In this document: positions 28,201 to 40,200 of the stretch, piece by piece | How positions within the stretch are numbered: position 1 is the first letter of the stretch | Layout: each line of letters starts with the position of its first letter | Assembly: GCA_020650975.1 (NCBI GenBank) | Contig: JAIPMN010000266.1 | Coordinates: forward strand, 2,927-66,926 | DNA from: Apostichopus californicus | Lineage: Eukaryota; Echinodermata; Holothuroidea; Aspidochirotida; Stichopodidae | Direction of reading: 5' to 3' | DNA length: 64,000 bases | Translations under genes and position numbers: made by a program | The notes under the pieces: generated by a model | What the model saw: only the letters and a program-made list of their open reading frames with translations | Told to the model about the DNA's origin: nothing | The model's database searches: none

Positions 28201-31200
28201 AGGTAAGCGGGTCACTCGTAAATATATAAACCAGTAAGTTTTATAACGTTTATCTTTCATTAGTCCGCCGGACTATCCTAGCCGTGTTTATGCTCGAGTC
28301 TAGGATAAGAAGCCATCTAGGATTAGAAGTCGCTCTGAAGGGATAGATTTGTCATGTAAAAGCCATTGGAGGTTTACCCGCATTCAGCATTGACATTTTA
28401 CATAGATCTGTCGTTAGTTAGTAAAGCAACTTTGACACAATATAGGCATTAAATAGGAGCACTTCTTTACCACACAACTTACCATTACTGTATGCACCTT
28501 TGCCTTTGAGCAGACAATACCTCAACTTCCACTGCGAGAATCTGACACAGCATCGGGTTAATTTTAATTATCAAAGTGCTCGAACACTGAACGCCAGGTC
28601 TGATCCATAATGTTAAACTCGACCTAAGAAAATGTTTCTACGTTATACTTTTACTTGGATGCTGATGTCATTCTTAGTTTTTCCCTTAAAAAGGAACATT
28701 CTTGAATTTTAAACTTTTACTCTAGGTTTGTACAGTATGCATCTTGAGAATTGTAGGTAAGTGAACTATGCACAACATGTTTACCTATAGTTCTTCCCAC
28801 TGGGGAGTAATTAACCTAGAAAGTCCAGTTTCTTTTAATGCTTTTTTTAATAATGTCTTATCCTGTGTCTGTTCCTCAGTTTTGCATCTGGGATGCTCCA
28901 GTTTCTCTAACCACAGAAATGTTGTACTTAGTCGTTAAGTGCTCATTATGCAAGCTATTTTAATTTCTTTGCAGTAGATGCGAACAGCATACAACAATTA
29001 TTCAGTTCAGGTTATTCAGGTTTGTTTTTAATAGGATAAGCTAAACCTATTGGGAGGAACTCAGAGGCCCCCCCAGAAATCCAAAAAATGAATGAATAAA
29101 TATGGCTATGCAAAGACACTCATAATAAATTCAAATAAAAATTGGACAAACCATTAGAGGATTGAGGAAGGAAATTTCTAGAAGTTGCGAACGTCGGCCT
29201 TCCGTAAACGATTCTCCACTTTACAAGCATGCAGTCACCTTAAAAAGTGCACCACTGATACTAAGTCAGATGGAGTGGTGAGGAAACCTTGGAGAATAGT
29301 TTATTTCAGTAATAATCATGTTTAACCATTTCAGAAGATTTTGAAATAAATACCAGAAATTATATTTATAGAAACATTCACAAGAGTGTCGTTCAGCCTG
29401 GCTTCCACATCCAGCCTCGCCATCACCCCCCCCCCCTCCCCCTCTCTCTTCACTCTCTGCCTGGTTTGTAAATTTGGAGGTAACTGTTGCAATTTTATAA
29501 ACATATATTTGCCTGCTTTGATCCAGTCAAGATTATGGAAGCAGGGGTTTGGGCCTTCCTGTTGAAAAATCTCCTTTGAAAAACCTCTGAATATGTTTGT
29601 TTTGTGTTTTTCTTTCCGTCTGTTCTTGTGACAGGCAGTTTGTGAAAGAAATTCTGCTTGGATGTCCATCAGTTGAACTAGGAAATAAGCTGTTGTGCTC
29701 CACAGTTTACCACAAATTCCATATTGATAATAGATTCATGCTTGCTGAGCAGGGTTTTGCAGCTTCAGCTACTTCCTCTCTTTGATGTGGGCTTAGTTTA
29801 GTATGTTATCAGTCATTCAAGCTTTACTTAATATTTGATCCCTCCACAATGTATTTCATTAGTTTGATAAGTCAAAGTTTGGTTTCAGATAATGAGTTTA
29901 ATAGTCTTAAGCTATTGAACATTTGCTAGTTAAGCCTTGCCCTGTGCCCTGTGAATATAACTACTAGTATCAGCTGTTTGGGAGATGAAATGTTGGTTAA
30001 AAGCAAATAGAATTCGTTAGTAACTTCCTTTTTACCCTTCATTTGGGGAAAATATTTAGGATGTTGCCTTTTGGTTTTGTCCAGTTGCAATCATACTCTG
30101 ATAGATATTGATATATTTGGTTAAATGACACCCAATTATAACAGTTAGGCTTAATTGTAAGGATTTATTGTACTGAAAGTGCATTTCCATGAACAAACAA
30201 CACAGCCTACTACGCCTATCCTTTTCATATTTTAAATAAGAGTTTTTCCTATGTATGTTTCTTAGTGAGGGTGTGGATCACACAGATGTGTTAAACTTTT
30301 GCCTTCACTGTCTTAGTGAAGGAACCAGCATGCTATTCTTCGTTATTTTTTGGTTTGTAATTTATTGTTTTCATTTCAATTAGTGAAGTGCATTATCTCA
30401 GTCGAATATCAACAATCTCAAAGGATAAGACAAAGACTCGCTAACAACGATATCCATCAAAATTTGCATGGCCGAATCACTCGGTCTGTAGACATGTATG
30501 AGATTTTCAACCTACAGCTAGGTCACAGAACATGCTAAATATTGTTGATTTTTTTGTTATGTATAATTTCTGTCATATCGTTTGTGTATCATTTATGTAT
30601 AAGAGTTTGACCATATAATTTAATACAGCTCAGTATTATGTCTTTTTGACTGATTCCTTAACATTAGTCCTATTAATACCCAGCCACCCACCACTCCCCC
30701 TCCCCTCCAACAGTAATTAGAGCAGCGATACCTTTAGCATATTACAAATTTGCATCTTGTTAAAGCTCTCTTTCATATCTCACCCCAAGGGAAATTGTCC
30801 CTGATTTCCTTATGTTGGCCATCAAGGATATGGTGTTGACTACAGGTTTCCTTATGTATGGGGTGTATGGAGACTTGTTTGATGTTAAAACATGATCATA
30901 CTGAATCTGAATACTGTACAGGGGGAAAGGTTCAGATTAATTTTACCCGACCAGGAAGAACTGTGCAAGTTCAAGAATGAAAGCTATTTACCGACGCCTT
31001 ATATGGCGAGTCAAGCATACGTATTGTAATTTTAAAAGGAACACCAATTCAAGCACCTTATATGGGAGGCCTTGCGAGTGCACTGTAAATAACAATGAAC
31101 AAACAAAAGCGTTGTATGGAAAGACAAATAAAACCAAGTATTACTCTTCATTGCAATTCTTAATAGCATTTCAAAATAGTTTAAACCAAAGTTAGCACAG

Positions 31201-34200
31201 TAGCAACTTAACTAGCAATAGTAGACAAAAGCAGGCAAGGCCATTACAAATTGTTACAATTGTTGTCCATGTGTGATGAAAAGTTTGTGAGTGCTATTGT
31301 AATGGGTCTGGTTTAATTTTTCATGACAGAATTTTTCATTTTATCTATTTATAGGTAGAGCTGTGTTTTGTCTAGTACCCTGTCATAACAAAAAATTGAC
31401 ATGGACAATTTTAATACTCCACTTGGGCTAATATTTAATTTAGTTAAACCTTACGTACTGTACTGTAGAAAATCCTAGTTAACATCAGCGGTTTTCACAA
31501 TGTTAGTGTTTAATAGTTGAGGCTGCAGTGCGGTTCCGTTTTCATCTTCACCAGGGTTTAAAAAAAAATGTGACTGTTTCGGGCACACTCTCGATAGGAA
31601 AACGAGAGTGAATTATAAGGTATTTTTGGTAGTTCTTCTGATGAAAACTTTTGCAAGTTTTCTGCAGGTGTTCTATTAGTTTCAATGAGTGTTTATATAC
31701 CTGGGCAAATATTGAAAATTAAACAATAAAAATAAAATAATTTCTAAACACAGTATTAAAGTATGATGAAAGGTCACAGTGAATGCTGTGATGAAACTGA
31801 ATGTCCCTTGAGTATTGAGGTTGGTTGTCTGACAATTTATGCCTAAAGTAAAAAACCTCATTGTGACATGTCTGTCATCTGGTTACAGATATTTAGTGTG
31901 CGTAGAGTAGTAACCTCATTACGTTACATTACATTGGTAGGTAGAGCTGGTCCTCTTGACAAAACCATACAAACCTTCAGTATGCCTGTCCAGGGATTTT
32001 CCATCTGTAAACATTTCAACTATGTTGCTCTCTAGAGACATTCATATATGAGTCATGGAGGATTCAGTTGATACATCCATCCATCCATCCATCCATCCTC
32101 TCCCCCACAACCCCCTCCTCCTCCTCCCTAGCAATTTCTTTTAATATTATAAATCCTTTTGTAACCTATCTTGGTGTTTTTTCCATCACATGGGTCAGGT
32201 TGGTCCAGCTATTGGAGAGGACATCATCACCATCTTGTCCTATTTATAAATTTTGTAATTTATACTGGAATAAAGAAATTTAAATTTAATGTAAAACCCC
32301 AAATAAGCTAGAAAGCCAAATTCTGGTTACACATGCTCAAATTTCAACAAGCATTTTACTGCTTCAAAAAGTATATTTCTTCAGTGAGACATTTGACAGT
32401 ATAATTTATCTCATTCCATGATGTCTGGAAATAATTTGTCCAGAGATTTCAGAACCATAAGGAACAAAGTACATTTCAGAAATTTTGAAGAATTTCTTGT
32501 ATAAACTCAACTTTTGAGGCCAATACAGATGACCTTTAAAATTTCAGGAACTGTGCTGAATAAAAAAAAAAAATATGCACTTTGCAAGCCTTGTTAAAAT
32601 CTCCATTTTTGCAGTGTACAATGAGCTTGCACTCTTGAATATTTGCAAGACTGACAGTTCTTCCAAACAGGCAGATGCTGTTGTTGATGATCCTTGGTAC
32701 AGGTATTGAGACAAATCTGCATGGAAATTTGACAACTATTTTTACCCCACAGCAATACCAACATTGGGAACTTCCCTGACTCTAATGTTAATGGGTGTGG
32801 CATAACAACTAGTACAGAATCTTATCAGTGCCTTGGTACTTGATACTGACTAAAATGAATATTCATAGCAGTAGAAAGAGAAGTTGGTGTACATGACGAT
32901 TGTAAATGCTAAAGCATTCTGATTTTGATCATTGTGCGCATAAAAAGTGCAAAGAATTTTGTTGTGACTGAGGTTTTCATTTTTTCTTCTTTCCTCATTT
33001 GATTCTCTCCAGGCACTTAAATCCTACCACAATGCCCACACCGAGAGTAAAAGAGCCGGTCATAAATTTAAGCAGACGGAACAACAAGTCCAACAGAAGA
33101 AAGGATCCACCAAAGAGAAATCTCTGGAGAAACAATTAGAAAAGGTAAATACTCTCACTTAACCTGTCTCCACTCAGCCATCGCACCATTTCTTCCATGA
33201 TTTGTGGTGAGGTCTCTATTGCATCAGATAATTTGATCCAGATATCGGATTGTTTTACTTTTTTCTAATATGTACAAAATGTAAGCATATGTTTGTTTCT
33301 GGGCTGAGATATGGTGTATGTAATACACATGCTATGTGAGTACCTAGGAATGTGCAAGTAGATTGGACCGAAGTTGGCATACTTTGTAAATTATTCAAAA
33401 ATTAATGTAAGGAGCGGTGAGCTTGTTGGATTTTTTACACACGATAATGTTACCATTGTTTAGTGTATATATTCTTGAAGAGAATGTATTGTTTAATAGG
33501 TCAGTATAGACCTTTAAAGAAACTATGTTGTGACACAAAAATGGCAAGATATGCTTAAATAGCCTCAAAGTTTCAAAACAGGATTTGAAGCAAATTCTGA
33601 CAATTTCAAACTTTCTGGCGTTTTGAGAACCCCCCAAAACAGTTTTTTAGTTGACAATGTTTCTGTTCACAAGTTTTCATGGGCAATACAAAACTGAGAA
33701 AAGAATTTACTGAAACTTGGTACCATCAAACGATACTTTCTTTTCCTTTCACCAATCTTATAGTCCCTTTAAAAATGTGAGAAAGTCTGTTGCTATTCAA
33801 AACAACATCAACACTTATTAACCTAGACAGTTTCATAGAGGAGCTGTCTAGCCTAGCCTTCTGTACATTGTATATCATTATAGGCCCAGCCTACTGTACA
33901 TTGTTTAAACCTTGCGGTCAAAGTCATCAATCGTCATTAACTGATGTGGTTTTATGAAGTAGAAAGCCTAGAGTAAAGAACATTGCTTAAAGTTGTGTAC
34001 ATCTGTCGCGAAGTGTGATATGAAAAAGCAACCAGCCATTTTAAGCAGATGTTAAATATGCTATATACAAAAAATTGCCATCAAAGACATTAATCATTAA
34101 GGATAACTATTGTTTGATTTATGCCATCGGGGGGCGGGGCGAGGGAGGGTGAGGGAGGGGGAGGGGGAGAGAAGACCTCGTGGGGATTATTGCTTGAGTG

Positions 34201-37200
34201 AACAGCATACATCTGGTGAGAAGTGGGATATGCAAGCAGCTATTTCATTAGATGTCACTCACATTATATGGACGATCCTACCAGTAATAGTGTGATTTAT
34301 GTGATAGTACTACTCATTAAATAATACTACCACGAGACCAGGTGATGATAACATATCATATCCCCGAGATATGCTATATATATCACACATACACAGTTGC
34401 ACACACACATTCATAGACACAGACACATTTGTGTTGCATGCATGCATGTATATTTACAGAGTAACGAACGTAGTGTGTTTGTGCTTTTGTGGTTGGAGAG
34501 TGCTTCACTTTCATAAAGTTAGTACAGTGGTGAGATAAGATTTTATGATGCAAGTATGGATGAAGAGTCATGCTTTTATTTAATTATGACTCAAAAGAAA
34601 AGGACAGCTGATGGATCGAGTAGCTTATCAGCTCAGTACTTCATTTAACAATTCATACGGTCTCTAATTTCAGGAAGTCATCAGGTTCCCCCTTAACCTT
34701 ATGTTAAACTCTGAAGTAGAACACACACACACACTCATGCACAGTAGCAGGAAAAAAGGCTGGAATATATATTGGGAACATGTACAATGTTTTTTCCCCC
34801 ATGGATGTTAATCTGTCTGTGTGTGTTTCGACTTTAAAAGTGAAAGCTTCAAAACATTTCTGAATGTTGTGGTTGACCTGCTTGAAATTCTGATGAATTG
34901 CTAACAATATGGTACTGCGCCCCCTGTCCCCTCAACCTTCCCTCCCCCCTCCTTCTTACCTCTACTGTAACTTTGTACACTATATTTACTGTACAAGTCC
35001 ATTTTTTCATTTTTCCAACAATATTATCTTCAAAAGAAAATTGCAAAGCCAGTAAGCAGTCTCATAAACCGGGTAATTTTTCAAACTCAAGTTTGCTTAA
35101 TTTTATGACATTTTTGGATGATGGCAATCAAGTCACTCGGTGTCATATTTTACTTGATCAAGTCTGGCCCAACCTAACTTTTGTTGAGTCAATGTTGAAT
35201 TCGCAAAGTTCAGTCAATGTTATGACAACAGGAAAAAATTCGCATCTAGGTAGAACGATAGTCTGGTGTTCTTTAAATTGATTTGGGGGCTACAATTGAA
35301 GCCCAGCGGCTAAATACATCTGGAGACACAGAGATTTTTATTTCTGCTTGTAAATAGGTCATGCGTAGAACCTTTACATCTGTCTACCATTCATCAGACC
35401 ACTCGTCAGCCCGTGATGCAGACTTTGCTTTTACCTGTAATTAGTTCGCTTCCATATCGTTAATACATGTACAGCAGTTTAATGTACAGCGTGCAGGATC
35501 TACGCCTGCAGGTACTGTATCGAACTAAAATCAGTCTTGGAATCACTCTCGAGAGGATACCGCCATGCTGGTTTCAAGTCAAATAAATTGTGTAGCCGAG
35601 TGTACGGCTCTGTAGTTTAAAATACTCTTCACTTACAACGGAGATAAACCGGTTTGATTAAAAGAGTACGAGTTCTCATGTTTCACTTTCAAAATCTCAT
35701 AAACAGTCAAAACAGACATAGCATGACATCAAGCTTCTTCAGTTGTAAACATTATCACTTTGCACAATTTTGTCATGTCAGTGAAGACTATAATTTGAAA
35801 ACTTAATTCTGTAGGTAGAAAGACTAGTTAAATATGGTCAGTGATGTCGAAGAGAAAAATATCCGACATTTTTACAGCTACTCCAGGCAAGTACCAAACT
35901 ATGTGACAAAAGGAGTTTTAGTATATTATCCACCACAATGGAGTGTCATAACTGTGAAGGTTTTTCTCAGTTATGTATGTACATATAGCATACATGAATT
36001 TTACCGTATATATATAGATTAGAACTATGCAGCTAGCCAACAAAGAATGTTTTGCAAATTCAAACAATGTAATGTTAATCTTTTGGGGTCTTAATTGACT
36101 TTTGATTGGATTAAGAAACCCTGTGCAATAATTAAAATAAAATAAAACGATAAACAGATGTTAGTTTTGCTATTCACCCTTTCAACTGCCGGGCGGGGAA
36201 TTTTGTCAATGTTTTCTGCTTAAAGGAGCTCAGAGGGTATTGTGATGTAGTAAAGGGGGTTTGGTTCTCTTTGTCATTCAAGAACAATAAGCTATCTAAA
36301 GTTAAAGATATAAATAAAAAGCATTTAAAAAAGTCAACTGGAAATTCCCATTAATTAAAATTGAGAAAGAACAAAGGAATTAAGGAAGTGTTGGTGAGAC
36401 TGAGGTTTCTGTACCATTCAATGATGAGAATTCAATGCTATCTGTGTGTGCAGGATGGCCACGCTCAATGAACAGTCAGTTGCAGATATTTCCAGTACAT
36501 TACGAATGCTAAGAGTCTAAACTGTCGGTCTGCAAACATTCAACATTTTTCCACATGACAGAAGACTTACCTACAGCTTTTCGAGCTTGCTGCAGGAGAT
36601 CAATTTAGATTTATATGCACCCAAGATAGCTCTCATGCATTCTGAGTATATCTATTGAGCTGTGAGGGGGGGGGGGTCAGGGTGTGGGGGGTTGGGGTGT
36701 CTGGTGGATCGTGGCTCAGTCCTCAAGGCAGATCCTGGATCATGGGCCTAAAATTTAATGGTCTAAACAATCAATACTTCAAGTTCCCTCCAAGTGCAGC
36801 TACTTTACTTGTTTTTCACAACATTTGTAAGTTTTTTTGTTTGTTTGTTTGTTGTTGTAATGGAATGTTCCAATGGAAGACCATGATCTTGTGCTGTCAA
36901 TGTCATGTTTACCTTGTAACACTTTGATTGGTTTTACTACTGTGACATCCATTGTGACTTCATGATTTGCTTTAAACAAGTCATTCATAGAGCTAATCGC
37001 GTGCAACACTGTGACACATTTAACTTTGTCTGTGGGCTGGACTGAGGGCCTTTAATATTTATAAAGTTTACTGTAACAATTCTTGTCCAGCTTAATTAAG
37101 ACTGATCATCTCTGGTAGGTTTACAATTAACTACTGTAAATGCAAGTTTTGACTTTCTCATCGTTGCAGAGCATGGGTAAATTCCAAGAGTGTCAGCTGA

Positions 37201-40200
37201 AAGCTACAAAGTGTAGGAACGATTACCTCATGACACTGGCGGCCACCAACACCACGCTGCAGAAGTACTTTCAACAGGATGTCATGTCTCTCATCGATGT
37301 GAGTAGCTACAGCTTTGTATTCTCCGAAAAACAGATAAAGTATAATTGCGGGGAAATTATGAAATTTGCCCCTGAAATAAAGTTAGTGCTTTTGAGAATG
37401 TAAATTAACTTTTGAATTTGTAACTCTCCTCACTCATCTGTCTCCTTCCGAACAAGTTAAAAAGCTAGCCTAAATTAACAATATTTATTAGCATTTTACA
37501 CTTGATCTGATTTGGTCACCAAATTAATGACTGTTCTCTTTCTGTTCAGTTCTACAGTTCAAATAATCATAAATGTTTTATAATTTCACTGTAATTATCC
37601 GTCGTTGACCACGATTGTAGAAAATCTGTGTGGATTTTTAATTAAGAATTTGAAATTTCAAGGAAATAAAATGGCTCTGTCCTTCCATTATACCTTTAAT
37701 TCATAACAGTAACCAATCCAACCATACATGGACCTCCTGGTACGGTTGTTATAACCTTGACTATCCATTAGCAACAGTACTTGGGATTTATTTGCAATAT
37801 CTGCTCCTTTTGGGGATGTCGAGAGCGAAAGCAATTTTTGAGCAAAGACCTTTATTTCCCTTTTCTTTCTCCTTCTTTTTCTTTCACTCCACCAAAGTGC
37901 CTAGACCTTGGCTACGTATCACAGATGAAGAGAACTCTATCAGCCTTCCACTCAGCTGAGCTCCACGTTCAGAAATTACATACAGACTGCTTGCGTCGAT
38001 TGGAGATACACTTGAAAAATCTGGATGCCGGCAAGGATAAAGAGTTGTTTCTGTTTGCGAACCCAGTGCATTTTCAGCCTCCCATCCCCTTCCAGTACCA
38101 GCCCCACGGTGGAGATGAAGTGAGTAGTAGTTACATACCTCGTCGGGGGGGGAACTATTTGCAAATGCCTTCCGGCTGTCGTCAGAACTAATTTCGAAAA
38201 ATAAAGTTTATTTTTGCTTCCCTTCTGCTCTCATTGGTTATGCAAAACCCCATTTCTTTTTTCTTTTCTTTTTTGTAAGGTGAGCACTGTGGTAGGTCAC
38301 CATGATATTCTATACGATGAGCTCACTTCCAAGTACGATAATTCATTGTCAAGAGTGGAGACACTAAGAATGGAGACAGATGAGGTAAGTCATTAGATTG
38401 TGAATAATTTTTTGAATAAATTGTAAAATAAATTGTAAAATAATTTTTTTAATTTTTTTTTTATCCTTTGACGAAGATCCTGCTAGGATCGAAACATCAG
38501 GCCAACTTACTTTTACACAATAATAATCTTTGAGTAGTTTTTCTTCTTCTTCTTACAAGTATCCCTTATTACCCCCTCATCCTTACCTGTCTCCCCCGCT
38601 TAGCAACACTGTCGGTCGCTAGTAGCGTTGTTATACCTTCCATGAAATCGACTGCAGAGAAGCAACGAGCCAGAAGATGACAGCCGGGTAGCAGGCTGAA
38701 AGTGTTGGCTTTTGTGTGTAATGTTTGTCGTTGAACGGTTACCATAGTAATCGCAACTCTTTGCTGATGTGTATCATTGTTTCTGTGATGCCAGCTTGTG
38801 AACATGTTATATATTTTTCACAATAGACAAAATTATACACTTCACTTGTACATGTATGTCATTATCAATTGCAAAATATAGTCCGTTTTTTTTATGTATT
38901 ATTTTATTTCCTTGGTAGGAGGATAATGAAAGGTCTGGGCCAAACAGTATTTTGGCATTTTTTTTCGAATGACCTACAAATGTAAACAAAGTAGCTGCTG
39001 AAAATTGATAAATTCCCACAAAAAAACAACAACATTGATTTCAACCATTTCATGTTGTTCAGTCCAACTCAAGGTTGCAGATATAGGCCTATGCATCCGT
39101 AAAAGCATTTTCAATTTTTACCATATTTCACTCCGTAACGCTCAGCCAAGAGACCACCTGGCCAAGTACAATTTGCATCTGCATAATGGAAAGAAAGACG
39201 CTTTTAACTTTATCTATTTGTAGTTTGGTTGCAAAGGCAACCAAATCATTCACTGCAAAATAGAAAATTTATAACAAATAACTTCCTACTGTAGGTGTTT
39301 GGCATAGTTTATCAGAAATGTTTTACATAACTTTTGGGCTTAAATCTTTCCATCTGAACTGAACCAACAACATACAGTAAAGCACATGGACAGTTGAAAA
39401 CATGAAAAAGCTTATCGATCAAGAGCCTGCTTTTTAAAGATGCTTATTTATATTGGCAATAAAAAATAACCGCACCTCACTCCACCCCACCCACCCCCTC
39501 CCCTTACTCCTCAAACACAACCACTCAAAAATAACGACAAAAGGCCAATTCAGTCATTTTTTGATACAAAAGTGTACCATAGCCAAGCTAATGATAACTG
39601 CATTGACATGAGACTTGAATGTGTAGTTGTATTGGAAGATATTTCAATGTTGCGATAAAAGCCACCTTAAGCAAACACAGCCCGATTTTTTATTTTTTAT
39701 TTGTTTTGTTGTGTGTGTTTTTAGTAGTGACAGTTGCTGTTTGCTTAAGACCAAGTTTAAAATAGTGTCACTTTCAGGTCTCATCATTTGGTGTGAACTG
39801 AGTGTATTCAATTCCTTTTTTTTTTGGAAGCGGGGAGGGAAGTAAAGCTGTATCAAGATATGTTTATCACATTCTGGTGGAATGCTGACATATATATATA
39901 TATTTATATATTATATATGTACTTATAGAAACTGAAAGCTTCTGTTGTATTCTAGTACACCAAGAAGAACAAGGAAACTACAACTTGAAACCATTGCAAG
40001 GATAAAATGTAACATTAAATTTGTAGGACACAAAATCCTCTTTAATAGATTAAAAAGCTAATTATGAGCAGCTCACAGGCTCTTCAGCATTTCAACAGAG
40101 GGCACTGTCACATTGGCCCCGAATGTGCATGATCTCTACTGTTGAACAAACTGCATTGAAGTAATACGGCCGCATGGAAGTGCTCACAGCTGCGAAAGAC

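Larger units (their letters stand above)
22282..33012. other. srGAP intron of 10.7 kb after exon 3
   Basis: No coding exon was recognised here. It contains GA and TG microsatellites, a possible decayed SINE (24545-24615), family 2 repeats and a composite SINE insertion with a 16-bp target duplication. A small open frame at 30350-30538 has no identifiable relatives. Confidence 0.75.

Noticed and set aside
28195-28212. GACAG|GTAAGC as a ratchet site
   Set aside because: The bases upstream are purine-rich with no pyrimidine tract; it is part of a family 1 repeat.
28975-28990. TTTAATTTCTTTGCAG acceptor-like sequence in intron 3
   Set aside because: In the phase required (0) it opens with TAG, so it cannot start a coding exon of this gene.
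30350-30538. 62-codon frame containing VEYQQSQRIRQRLANNDIHQ
   Set aside because: Looks mildly protein-like but has no recognisable family. The possible acceptor before it has no partner donor.
34898-35281. 127-codon frame in intron 4
   Set aside because: No family resemblance and no splice signals of matching phase.
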